DNA from: VRUE01 sp036379955
GTDB lineage: Bacteria > Actinomycetota > Thermoleophilia > Solirubrobacterales > 70-9
NCBI GenBank assembly: GCA_036379955.1
Contig: DASVFR010000008.1
Coordinates: forward strand, 1 to 16,801
Direction: 5' to 3'
Length of the DNA stretch: 16,801 nt
Shown here piece after piece: positions 1 through 5,538 of the stretch. A program made the position numbers and the translations under genes. Under the pieces are notes generated by a model. It was not told the origin of the DNA. It worked only from the letters and a program-made list of their open reading frames with translations, and ran no database searches. Position 1 is the first letter of the stretch; every line of letters starts with the position of its first letter.

Positions 1-56
1 GACGCTGGTCGAGGCAGGGTCCGGGATCAGGCGCTGCACCCGCGGGAGACTAGTGA

Positions 57-71
57 CCGGCCTGCGGCCGG
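57..71 (-). terminator. Short GC hairpin after the sulfotransferase gene
   Basis: CCGGCC and GGCCGG form a perfect 6-bp stem around a TGC loop, starting 2 nt past the stop codon of the minus-strand sulfotransferase gene. There is no T-tract, so it is at best a weak terminator or an mRNA 3'-end stabiliser. Confidence 0.35.
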
Positions 72-72
72 C

Positions 73-1068
73 TCAGGAGTAGTCGTGCCAGCCGGCGAAC
101 TCGCGGCCGGCGAAGCGCTGCAGCTCGGCGACGTCGGCGCCGAAGCGGCCGCGGATCGTCTCGAAGAGGTCGTCGGGAAGCGTCGGCTTCGGGGCGGGCG
201 GCTTCTCGGGGTCGTGGACGACCCTCTCGACGATCCAGCGCATCGACTCGGGCAGGCGGTCGAAGTTGCGGTCGAAGGAGCGGAAGCCCGGCAGCTTGAT
301 CAGCCTCTCCATCAGCTGGTATTTGTCGCCCTGCTTGGCGCTTGACTTCTCCCACTCGCGGTCGAACTGCTCGGAGGTGAAGCCATCGTCGACGCCGGCG
401 AAGCGGAAGGCCCTGCGCATCGTCTCTTCGCGTTCGGTCTGCAGCTCCTCCTGGGTGACGAGCTCGATCTGCTCGCGGTCGAAGAGCTCCAGGTAGGGCT
501 GCAGCTGCATCCAGTACTTGGAGCGGTTCATGTAGGAGGAGTCGGGGTCGGAGAGGACTTCGACGAGGTCGCCGGTCTCATAGCCGGCGCCTGTTGCGTG
601 CACCCAGTGCGAGAGGATGCGCTTGATCGGGTCGCGGACCATGTAGAGCAGACGGGCGTCGGGGCCCAAGCTGTCGCGGATCCGCGCCGGCACGCCCTCG
701 AAGCGGGGCAGGTTGGTGTAGTGCGGGGAGGACTCGCCGCGCACCTTGAAGCGGTCGTCGAAGCGGCTCGCGTACCAATCGATGCCGAGGTCCCAGTTGA
801 GCTCGGAGACGAAGAAGTTGAGCTCCTTCGGCTTCGACATGTGGATCTCGGGGTGCAGGCCGAGATAGTGGTGGATGCTGGTCGTGCCGCACTTCAGCCC
901 GCCCACGATGATCAGGTTCGGCATCGCCGCGTGGCGCTTGCGACGGCGGCGCCAGCGGCTCTTGCGATCGGCCGTGTAGCGCTCGCGGGCGCGGGCGCAC
1001 ATCGCCTCGTCGGCGGGGTCGGACGCGAGCGCCCGTGAGGCTGGCATCTGCTGGGAGGCCTCAGACAC
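73..1068 (-). CDS. Sulfotransferase family protein
   Basis: This is probably a PAPS-dependent sulfotransferase that transfers sulfate to a hydroxyl or amine of an unknown acceptor. The core begins MPNLIIVGGLKCGTTS, the 5'-phosphosulfate-binding loop of the family, and is followed by an HxxLxxHPEIHMSKPKELNFF segment. A later LLYMVRDPIKRILSHW segment matches the 3'-phosphate-binding motif. The core alone (from ATG 924) is 283 residues, normal for the family. Codons upstream to 1068 keep strong GC3 bias, and a -10-like TACACT lies 9 nt before GTG 1068, so I extended the start to give 331 residues. ATG 1047, ATG 1002 and ATG 924 are alternatives. The extension carries a very basic stretch (RKSRWRRRRKRH) just before the P-loop. 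The gene diverges from the membrane protein at 1090. Confidence 0.85.
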   Translation of the reverse strand: MSEASQQMPASRALASDPADEAMCARARERYTADRKSRWRRRRKRHAAMPNLIIVGGLKCGTTSIHHYLGLHPEIHMSKPKELNFFVSELNWDLGIDWYASRFDDRFKVRGESSPHYTNLPRFEGVPARIRDSLGPDARLLYMVRDPIKRILSHWVHATGAGYETGDLVEVLSDPDSSYMNRSKYWMQLQPYLELFDREQIELVTQEELQTEREETMRRAFRFAGVDDGFTSEQFDREWEKSSAKQGDKYQLMERLIKLPGFRSFDRNFDRLPESMRWIVERVVHDPEKPPAPKPTLPDDLFETIRGRFGADVAELQRFAGREFAGWHDYS

Positions 1069-1076
1069 GAGCGGGC

Positions 1077-1083
1077 TAGTGTA
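1077..1083. promoter_or_regulatory. Overlapping divergent -10 elements (TAGTGTA)
   Basis: On the plus strand TAGTGT (1077-1082) lies 7 nt before ATG 1090 of the flippase-like gene. On the minus strand TACACT (1083-1078) lies 9 nt before GTG 1068 of the sulfotransferase. One 7-bp sequence can therefore serve both directions. No clear -35 element or Shine-Dalgarno sequence was seen for either gene, which fits leaderless transcripts. Inferred from spacing only. Confidence 0.45.
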
Positions 1084-1089
1084 GCCGTG

Positions 1090-2085
1090 ATGTCGACAGC
1101 CGACCTCGCATCGAGCTTCGAAGCGTTCTTCGACGCGACGACGTCGTTTTTCGAGCATCTCTCCGACGTTCACTGGACACCCTTCGCGATCGCGCTCGGC
1201 TTCCTGCTCGCGATGCAGCTCTGCCGCGCCTGGGCCTGGCGCAACGTGCTGCGCGCCGCCTACCCGGGGGTGCGGATCCAATTCCTGCAGCTGGCCGCGG
1301 CCTGCCTCGCGGGCGCCGGCATCAACGCGATCGTCCCCGCCCGGGCCGGCGACGTGACCAAGGTCTTCCTCGTCAAGCGCCAGATCCCCGGCTCCTCCTA
1401 CCCGGCCGTGACCTCGTCTTTCCTCGTCCAGACGGTGTTCGACACGACCGCCGGGGTGCTCGTCCTCCTCTACGCGATCACGCAGGGGCTGCTGCCCGAG
1501 CCCCCGGACCTCCCGCACCTGCCCGCCTTCGAGATCTCCTTCTGGGCCGAGCATCCGCGCACGCTGCTGATCGTCACCGGCGTGCTGCTGCTGGCGCTGG
1601 CGATCGGCGTCTACTACCTCGGCCACCACGTGCGTCGCTTCTGGGAGCGCGTTCGCCAGGGGGTCATCATCCTGACCAGGCCTCGGCGCTACCTGCGCGA
1701 GGTGGCGGCCTGGCAGGGGGTGGGCTGGCTCTGCCGCTTCGCCGCCTTCTGGTTCTTCCTCGAGGCCTTCGGGATCGGCGGCTCGGTCGGCAGCGTGATG
1801 CTGGTGATGAGCGTGCAGGCGATCTCGACGATCGTGCCCTTCACTCCCGGAGGGGCCGGGGCCCAGCAGGCGCTCCTGGTCGCGACCCTCAATGGCCCCT
1901 CGCGCGCCGCCGTCCTCTCCTTCTCGGTCGGCACTCAGATCGCGATGGCCGCCTGGTCGGTCGTCCTCGGCTTCGCCGCGATCCTGCTCGTCTTCCGCAC
2001 GACCGACTGGCGCGGCCTGATCAAACAGGCCCAGGACGATGCGGAGGAAGAGAAGAAGGCGACGGCCCCGGCGGGGGCGGGCTGA
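1090..2085 (+). CDS. LPG synthase transmembrane (flippase-like) domain protein
   Basis: This is a polytopic inner-membrane protein of 331 residues resembling the lysylphosphatidylglycerol synthase transmembrane region (Pfam LPG_synthase_TM family). Members are proposed to flip lipids or lipid-linked sugars, but the substrate here is unknown. Recognisable points are the PARAGDVTKVFLVKRQ segment near residue 85, equivalent to the family's PARAGE...R motif, and the FTPGGAGAQQALLV segment near residue 255, equivalent to PGGLGxxE. About seven or eight hydrophobic segments are visible. The C-terminus is a charged cytosolic tail (QAQDDAEEEKKA). There is no aminoacyl-transferase domain, so it is not a full MprF. 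The start was set at ATG 1090 because TAGTGT lies 7 nt before it. GTG 1087 directly precedes it in frame and is the alternative. Confidence 0.8.
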   Translation: MSTADLASSFEAFFDATTSFFEHLSDVHWTPFAIALGFLLAMQLCRAWAWRNVLRAAYPGVRIQFLQLAAACLAGAGINAIVPARAGDVTKVFLVKRQIPGSSYPAVTSSFLVQTVFDTTAGVLVLLYAITQGLLPEPPDLPHLPAFEISFWAEHPRTLLIVTGVLLLALAIGVYYLGHHVRRFWERVRQGVIILTRPRRYLREVAAWQGVGWLCRFAAFWFFLEAFGIGGSVGSVMLVMSVQAISTIVPFTPGGAGAQQALLVATLNGPSRAAVLSFSVGTQIAMAAWSVVLGFAAILLVFRTTDWRGLIKQAQDDAEEEKKATAPAGAG

Positions 2086-2091
2086 CAGCGG

Positions 2092-2133
2092 GTGCAACGT
2101 CTTCTACATCCATTGCATGTAAAAGACGTTGCA
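2092..2133. terminator. Long hairpin between convergent genes
   Basis: Arms of 18 nt (2092-2109 and 2116-2133) pair at 17 of 18 positions around a 6-nt loop. The outer arm reads GTGCAACGTCTT. It starts 7 nt after the flippase-like gene stop and ends before the VapC stop on the other strand, so it could end transcription from both sides. There is no T-run after either arm. It could instead be a copy of a dispersed palindromic repeat. Confidence 0.6.
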
Positions 2134-2156
2134 CCGGGGGACGGGAGCGTTAGACG

Positions 2157-2588
2157 TCAGGAGGTCAGGGGGTTGACCCAGCGCACGCCCTCGAAGCGCG
2201 AGAAGTCGTTGTCGCTGGAGCAGAGCTCGGCGCCGTGTTCGATCGCCAGCGCCGCAAGGTGGGCGTCCGTGGTCAGGTTGCCGGCCGTGCCGAGCGGTGT
2301 GAGAAGGTCGCGCAGGTGGCCAGAGTGCCGATCGCTTGGATGAACGACGACTGCCACCGGCGACTCGAGCCAGCTATCGACGAACTCGAAGGCTTGGTCG
2401 AGCGAAAGCGCGTTGCCGAAGGCGGCTGGATTGGTCGAGATCCGGACAAACCCAAGCAACGCCACCCAGGCGAAGCCCACCTCCTCGGTCCCTGAGAGCG
2501 TCTGCTCGAGCCAGGGCCTGGCCCGTGCATAGTGACGAGAGGACTCGTCTACGGAGTAGATCAGCAGGTTGACGTCGGGCAGCTTCAC
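2157..2588 (-). CDS. vapC: VapC-type PIN-domain ribonuclease toxin
   Basis: This is a PIN-domain endoribonuclease of 143 residues, the toxin half of a VapBC-type module. Candidate Mg-binding acids are D5 in the opening MKLPDVNLLIY, E35/E36 before the VGFAWVALLGFVRISTNP segment, D108 in TTDAHLAALA and D126/D128 in SSDNDF. The FVRISTNPAAF stretch is characteristic of the mycobacterial-type PIN toxin family (TIGR00028-like). It starts with GTG at 2588, overlapping the antitoxin stop as GTGA, so translation is probably coupled to the antitoxin. No separate Shine-Dalgarno sequence is visible. All catalytic positions look intact, so I expect an active toxin. The RNA target cannot be read from sequence. 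Confidence 0.88.
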   Translation of the reverse strand: MKLPDVNLLIYSVDESSRHYARARPWLEQTLSGTEEVGFAWVALLGFVRISTNPAAFGNALSLDQAFEFVDSWLESPVAVVVHPSDRHSGHLRDLLTPLGTAGNLTTDAHLAALAIEHGAELCSSDNDFSRFEGVRWVNPLTS

Positions 2589-2848
2589 TTGCGCAGGGCC
2601 ATCTTGCGCAGAATCTCTTCGTCCTCGAGTTCGCCGGCCAGCTGCAGGGCCTTGTCGAGGTTGACGCCAGGCCTGGCTCCCATTCGATGGGGAGGCGGAA
2701 GGCGGTAGGTCCCCGGCTTGGCCTCGCCACGCTCGAGCCCCCTGCGAACGCTCGAGTTGAGCGCCTCCTTGAAGGAGATCCCCCGCTTGCGGGTCTCCTC
2801 CTTCAGCTTGGCGGCGACGTCGGGGTCAAGGGTGACCGTCGTGCGCAT
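2585..2848 (-). CDS. vapB: Ribbon-helix-helix antitoxin (VapB-type)
   Basis: This 87-residue antitoxin begins MRTTVTLDPDVAAKLKEE, a typical ribbon-helix-helix strand and first helix, followed by RKRGISFKEALNSSVRRGLER as the second helix. The C-terminal part, rich in Pro then acidic (GELEDEEILRKMAL), would wrap the toxin. The ORF is open to ATG 2860 (MMPLMRTT), but I chose ATG 2848 because TATGAT, a near-consensus -10, lies exactly 7 nt before it and overlaps the upstream ATGs. The stop overlaps the toxin start by 4 nt. The protein probably represses its own promoter through the inverted repeat at 2861-2889. Confidence 0.85.
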   Translation of the reverse strand: MRTTVTLDPDVAAKLKEETRKRGISFKEALNSSVRRGLERGEAKPGTYRLPPPHRMGARPGVNLDKALQLAGELEDEEILRKMALRK

Positions 2849-2855
2849 GAGAGGC

Positions 2856-2889
2856 ATCATAGCATCAAGGAAAGTGCTGCCATGATGCT
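2856..2889 (-). promoter_or_regulatory. Promoter and operator of the VapBC pair
   Basis: TATGAT (2861-2856 on the minus strand) is the -10 element. AGCATCA at 2861-2867 and TGATGCT at 2883-2889 are perfect 7-bp inverted arms separated by 15 bp, covering the -10/-35 spacer. Such placement suits autorepression by a ribbon-helix-helix antitoxin. No good -35 hexamer was found. Confidence 0.5.
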
Positions 2890-2891
2890 TA

Positions 2892-3551
2892 CTAGCTCGA
2901 CCAGCCGGGGTAGCGGCCGTCGACGTGCCATTGCCAGGGCGGCTCTTCGCCGGGCGGGAAGTCGTAGTGGTCGCGGCCGGGGAGAGTCTCGAGCGGGACC
3001 AGGGCTGGGTCGTCCTTCAGCAGGATTGGAGTGTCCGCGGCGGCTTCGACCTGGGTCTGCCCGGCGCGGCGGACGATCCGCTCCCAGCCAAGGCCGGGAC
3101 GGTAGAGCCAGTAGGTGAGCTCGACCCAGCCGAGCGAGCGGCGCAGGTCGCGGAGCGAGACGAAGGCGGTGGTGCGGCGGCCGGAAGCGGTCAGGTGCGG
3201 GCCGGTGGCGACGGCACAGCTCTCGCGCCGGCAGCGGCGGAAGTCGACCGGCGCGAGGGGGAGGCCGGAGGGGCCTGGCTTCGCGACCGGCAGCGGGGCC
3301 AGCGCGCGGGCCAGCCGGGCCAGCGGCCAGCCATAGGCGGGCACCAGTGGATGGTGGCGACAGGCTTCGGGGAGGCGCGGCGCGCAGGCGATCCGGCGGC
3401 CGATCGCGCCCGCCAGGCCGCGGCCGGCGTCGACTTCGCCTCCGGCGGCGATCGCCGCGATGGCCGTGATCAGGAGTAGGGCGACCAGGGCCACGAGGCC
3501 GGCTTGCTCGACGCTTGCTGCGCCCCGCTGCGTCTCGATCTCCCCGCGCAC
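2892..3551 (-). CDS. TadE/prepilin-like membrane-anchored secreted protein
   Basis: This is a 219-residue protein of unknown function. The N-terminus reads MRGEIETQRGAASVEQAGL and then a hydrophobic stretch to about residue 37. This resembles type IVb prepilins and TadE pseudopilins: cleavage would follow G10 and put a glutamate (E15) at mature position 5. The usual Tyr or Phe after that Glu is Gln here. The rest looks extracytoplasmic, with four cysteines (56, 64, 107, 112) that could form disulfides, and ends in an aromatic, acidic tail (GEEPPWQWHVDGRYPGW). TAGCGT lies 7 nt before GTG 3551, supporting this start. No prepilin peptidase or Tad machinery is in the window, so the assembly partner would be elsewhere. 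The pilin assignment rests on the N-terminus only. Confidence 0.6.
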   Translation of the reverse strand: MRGEIETQRGAASVEQAGLVALVALLLITAIAAIAAGGEVDAGRGLAGAIGRRIACAPRLPEACRHHPLVPAYGWPLARLARALAPLPVAKPGPSGLPLAPVDFRRCRRESCAVATGPHLTASGRRTTAFVSLRDLRRSLGWVELTYWLYRPGLGWERIVRRAGQTQVEAAADTPILLKDDPALVPLETLPGRDHYDFPPGEEPPWQWHVDGRYPGWSS

Positions 3552-3558
3552 CCCGCCG

Positions 3559-3564
3559 ACGCTA
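3559..3564 (-). promoter_or_regulatory. -10 element of the TadE-like gene
   Basis: TAGCGT on the minus strand is followed by 7 nt and then GTG 3551, with no Shine-Dalgarno sequence. This is the spacing expected for a leaderless mRNA. Confidence 0.4.
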
Positions 3565-3596
3565 ACCCGGCCCGGCGCACGCGGGGCGCGTCGAAG

Positions 3597-3626
3597 GTGA
3601 CAAAACGATGCCGCCGTGCGCACTCT
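3597..3626 (+). promoter_or_regulatory. Possible promoter of the 92-residue gene
   Basis: GTGACA (3597-3602) resembles a -35 element. After 18 bp comes CACTCT (3621-3626), which keeps only the key A and final T of a -10 hexamer. ATG 3633 follows after 6 nt without a Shine-Dalgarno sequence. Weak evidence. Confidence 0.3.
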
Positions 3627-3632
3627 GCTTTC

Positions 3633-3911
3633 ATGTGGCGAGTGGAGGGCAGCCCTTTCAATCTCTTCGGCGACCCCGACGAGTTCCGCGCTCGGATGGA
3701 GGAGCTCTCGGAGCAGATGCAGTCCTCCCAGCGCGTCGCCTGGGCCGACAACGCGATCAAGCTCGCGGTCGAGATGACCGTCGCCTCGATCGGCCGACTC
3801 GACCTCAGCGGCGAGCCCGACCATCAGGCGATGCAGGTAAGGGATGCGATCCGTGTCTTGTTCCCCGAGGCCGTGACCCTGGTTCGCGAGGCGCGCGAAG
3901 GCCTGTCCTGA
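3633..3911 (+). CDS. Small helical protein of unknown function
   Basis: This is a 92-residue protein that I do not recognise. It begins MWRVEGSPFNLFGDPDEFRARMEELSEQMQ and is predominantly helical with many acidic residues. There is no signal peptide, membrane segment, cysteine or obvious catalytic motif. Codon use (GC-rich third positions such as CTC GGC GAC) matches neighbouring genes, which supports it being real. ATG 3633 is preceded by CACTCT and a -35-like GTGACA. It diverges from the TadE-like gene across about 80 bp and is followed after 31 nt by a perfect hairpin, so it is probably a single-gene transcript. The N-terminal NLFGDP segment and amphipathic helices suggest a protein-binding role, but this is only a guess. 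Confidence 0.6.
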   Translation: MWRVEGSPFNLFGDPDEFRARMEELSEQMQSSQRVAWADNAIKLAVEMTVASIGRLDLSGEPDHQAMQVRDAIRVLFPEAVTLVREAREGLS

Positions 3912-3942
3912 GACGGCGGGGGCGGGTGCCACTCGCCCCGAC

Positions 3943-3972
3943 AAGTCGTCGCGCTAGTTAGCGCGACGACTT
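3943..3972 (+). terminator. Perfect 14-bp hairpin terminator candidate
   Basis: AAGTCGTCGCGCTA and its exact reverse complement flank a 2-nt loop and are followed by one more T. It lies 31 nt after the stop of the 92-residue gene and is likely its terminator, although the T-tract is minimal. The remaining 3973-4139 stretch before the XRE gene shows no convincing gene. Confidence 0.6.
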
Positions 3973-4139
3973 TGAGTATCCGCCGGTTCGAGTGTCACCC
4001 CTCCGCCCGGTTCCAAGCAAGGTCCAGCGCGAATCGAGGCCGGCGACTGGAGCAAGCATCTGACCGGTCTGTAGCCTTATCGTCAAACTTGTGAAACTTC
4101 CTATGGAAAAGTCGAGCGCCAAGGCCGACGATCCCCGCC

Positions 4140-4367
4140 GTGGGCGTCAAATCTCGCAGGGGGGACATCAAGCGCGCGCTCGGCAAGAACCTGCGCGAGG
4201 CGCGCGAACGAGCGAAGCTGACCCAGGAGGTCGTAGGTCAGCGCAGCGGCGTCCACGCGACCGAGGTATCGAGAATCGAGGCAGGCAAGCGCGATCCGCG
4301 CATCGCCACCGTCGAGGCCCTGGCCGAAGCAGTGGGCGTTTCCGTGAGCGATCTGTTGAAGCGCTGA
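4140..4367 (+). CDS. XRE-family helix-turn-helix regulator
   Basis: This is a 75-residue single-domain DNA-binding protein of the Cro/CI (XRE) type. The five-helix fold spans roughly residues 12-72: LGKNLREARERAKLTQEVVGQRSGVHATEVSRIEAGKRDPRIATVEALAEAVGVSVSDLL. The turn-recognition part is TQEVVGQRSGVHATEVSRIEAG. There is no ligand or dimerisation domain. GTG 4140 is the only good in-frame start after a stop at 4092-4094. It lacks a Shine-Dalgarno sequence, but GACGAT lies 7 nt upstream, so it may be leaderless. It is followed immediately by a GC hairpin. It is the first gene of a run of small regulators and is one candidate to bind the 18-bp-spaced repeats at 4565-4608. That link is inference. 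Confidence 0.85.
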   Translation: MGVKSRRGDIKRALGKNLREARERAKLTQEVVGQRSGVHATEVSRIEAGKRDPRIATVEALAEAVGVSVSDLLKR

Positions 4368-4368
4368 C

Positions 4369-4388
4369 GACCGGGCCGGCCCCCGGTC
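4369..4388 (+). terminator. Hairpin directly after the XRE gene
   Basis: GACCGGG and CCCGGTC form a 7-bp stem with a CCGGCC loop, beginning 2 nt after the stop codon. There is no T-tract. It probably limits read-through or stabilises the XRE mRNA. Confidence 0.45.
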
Positions 4389-4487
4389 CTATGCGAGCGG
4401 CCGAAGACCGACCCGTATCGCGGCGTGTGCCTACTTCAACTTCACGATGTTCAGAAGCGGCACGACTGCATCGACGGGCGCGATCTT

Positions 4488-4552
4488 CATCCCTCTCACC
4501 CCCCTCCCGCTCGTCGGCTCCCGGCCTCCGTGCCGGGGGTGAGAGAGGGATG
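4488..4552. repeat. Imperfect compound inverted repeat in the leader region
   Basis: The outer arms are 4488-4503 (CATCCCTCTCACCCCC) and 4535-4552. They are reverse complements except for an extra CT/AG step. Between them CCCGGC (4520-4525) and GCCGGG (4532-4537) make a smaller inner hairpin that competes for 3 bases with the outer arm. It ends 8 nt before ATG 4561, so it could be a terminator, an RNA regulatory fold over the AAGGAA sequence, or a bidirectional stop. The rest of 4389-4487 shows nothing I can name. Confidence 0.45.
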
Positions 4553-4560
4553 GTAAGGAA

Positions 4561-4692
4561 ATGATGAGCGCTGGGCTACTCATGAGCGCTGCTTCATCGG
4601 TGAGCGCTCACTACTGCTGGGCTAGGAGCTACCCCTTATGCTCAGAAATCTCGAAGAAAGCCGACAAAATTGATCGGAGGCATTGGCATTGA
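4561..4692 (+). CDS. Possible 43-codon leader ORF overlapping the next gene
   Basis: ATG 4561 (or ATG 4564) opens a reading frame of 43 codons ending at TGA 4690-4692. AAGGAA just upstream is a fair Shine-Dalgarno sequence, best spaced for ATG 4564. The stop overlaps the likely TTG start of the downstream winged-helix gene as TTGA, which would couple their translation. The three 18-bp-spaced repeats fall in frame and encode (M/V)SA every six residues: MMSAGLL MSAASS VSAHYC. The tail is basic (SKKADKIDRRHWH). Codon use is poor for this genome (CTA, TTA, AGG), so it may be a regulatory leader or no gene at all. I recognise no homologous family. Confidence 0.35.
   Translation: MMSAGLLMSAASSVSAHYCWARSYPLCSEISKKADKIDRRHWH
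4565..4608 (+). repeat. Three TGAGCGCT repeats at exact 18-bp spacing
   Basis: TGAGCGCT occurs at 4565-4572, 4583-4590 and 4601-4608. Each contains the palindrome AGCGCT, and the third copy extends to the 10-bp palindrome TGAGCGCTCA. The array lies about 30 bp upstream of a possible -10 (4637-4642). It may be an operator array for a nearby helix-turn-helix protein, or a short coding repeat within the 43-codon ORF. Confidence 0.6.
4637..4642 (+). promoter_or_regulatory. Possible -10 element of the winged-helix gene
   Basis: TATGCT lies between the 18-bp-spaced repeats and the Shine-Dalgarno sequence of the gene at 4689, and would give a 5' leader of about 40 nt. No convincing -35 element is present, which could mean activator dependence. 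Confidence 0.3.
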
Positions 4693-5369
4693 AACGCGCA
4701 CCGTTGAAGCCTGGGCGGAGGCCGGTTGGGGAGCGGACCCGACTGCCGGAGGACTCGCCCGCTTTCGCCGTCGACTACTACATTCGGCTTTGGGTCGTGA
4801 CGGCTCTTCATGAGAGGAATTTCAGCGCTGCGGACATCGCGGAGATAATCGACGGGGAGACGAATAACGTCGCCAACCACATTCGCGACCTCTACGAGGC
4901 CGGGTGCATCGAATTCGTGGGGTACGTGGGCGAGGGCAACTTCAAAAAAGCTGTCTACCGAGCGATCACGCGACCAGTCGTTACCGACGAGGAATACGAG
5001 GCAATGACCTTCGAGGAGCGACGAGAACTCAACGGGACCGCCCTCCAGTGGATCATGGCTGAGTGCCTAGCCTCCTTCCGCAGCGGGAAGATGAACGAAG
5101 ACGAGGATCTTTGCCTGATCTCGGATGAACCCGATCTCGATGCGGAGGGGAAGACAGAACTTCGGGAACTCCTCACCGCCTGCTGGAGCGGTGAATCTCC
5201 AGATGTTCTAGAGGCCATCAAGGGCGTGCAGGAGATCGCGGTCAGAGCGACTAACCGCATGGCCAAGTCAAAAGAGACTGGCACGAAGGTCGTCGTCGTG
5301 TTGATGGCCTTTGAGCGCGGTCGCTCGAAGCTGACCGACAGGGAGCCGTTCCCGATCAGCAAAACGTGA
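4689..5369 (+). CDS. Winged helix-turn-helix protein with C-terminal helical domain
   Basis: This is a 226-residue probable transcription regulator. Residues of about 25-90 form a winged helix: WVVTALHERNFSAADIAEIIDG, then ETNNVANHIRDLYEAGCIEFVGYV as recognition helix and strand, then a wing ending AVYRAI. The C-terminal part (ALQWIMAECLASFRSGKMNEDEDLCLI...LDAEGKTELRELL) resembles the helical second half of ArsR/MarR-like proteins that I associate with this actinobacterial group. GGAGG at 4676-4680 is 8 nt before TTG 4689, so I prefer that to TTG 4683, which would be only 2 nt away. GC is visibly lower than in neighbours (about 57% in a 60-base sample at 4801-4860), a sign of foreign or less ameliorated DNA. 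The ligand is unknown. Confidence 0.7.
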   Translation: MKRAPLKPGRRPVGERTRLPEDSPAFAVDYYIRLWVVTALHERNFSAADIAEIIDGETNNVANHIRDLYEAGCIEFVGYVGEGNFKKAVYRAITRPVVTDEEYEAMTFEERRELNGTALQWIMAECLASFRSGKMNEDEDLCLISDEPDLDAEGKTELRELLTACWSGESPDVLEAIKGVQEIAVRATNRMAKSKETGTKVVVVLMAFERGRSKLTDREPFPISKT

Positions 5370-5435
5370 GCGTTGGCCGAATCCGGGTTGCCAAACCCAT
5401 ACCCAACTGTAACTGTCCATTACTCCGATTAAGGC

Positions 5436-5455
5436 AGAGCGTAGGTACGCGCTCT
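5436..5455 (+). promoter_or_regulatory. Nested palindrome upstream of the ArsR-like gene
   Basis: AGAGCG and CGCTCT are 6-bp inverted arms in a 20-bp segment. Inside it is the overlapping palindrome GCGTA-GG-TACGC. It sits in the 169-bp gap between the two winged-helix genes and looks like an operator. No protein can be assigned to it. Confidence 0.3.
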
Positions 5456-5477
5456 ATGGGAGTCGGCATTGTTTCCA

Positions 5478-5523
5478 GCGCCCCGGGCATTTCACAAAAC
5501 AGTGGCCCTCTAGCCCGGGGCGC
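5478..5523 (+). repeat. Inverted repeat with perfect 11-bp GC arms
   Basis: GCGCCCCGGGC (5478-5488) and its exact reverse complement (5513-5523) enclose 24 nt. It ends 15 nt before ATG 5539. As RNA it would form a strong hairpin between the winged-helix gene and the ArsR-like gene, so it may be a terminator for the former or an attenuator for the latter. Confidence 0.5.
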
Positions 5524-5538
5524 GGGAACACCGAGCGA

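Noticed and set aside
73..2097. A 674-codon open frame on the minus strand covering both the sulfotransferase and the opposite strand of the flippase-like gene
   Set aside because: Only the 73-1068 part has recognisable domains; the rest is a shadow of the high-GC plus-strand gene with low-complexity Arg/Gly/Asp-rich translation.
3975..4015. CCGGTTCGAGTGTCACCCC looked like a tRNA T-arm or an attachment-site remnant
   Set aside because: The bases flanking the TTCGAG loop do not pair, and no D-arm, anticodon arm or CCA-proximal acceptor stem is present.
3995..4186. A 63-codon minus-strand frame upstream of the XRE gene
   Set aside because: No Shine-Dalgarno sequence, no codon bias and no recognisable motif; it also overlaps the 5' end of the XRE gene.
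4091..4564. A 157-codon plus-strand frame across the XRE gene
   Set aside because: It is the shifted frame of the XRE gene (Arg/Gln/Gly-rich translation) followed by non-coding hairpin DNA; no domain is visible.
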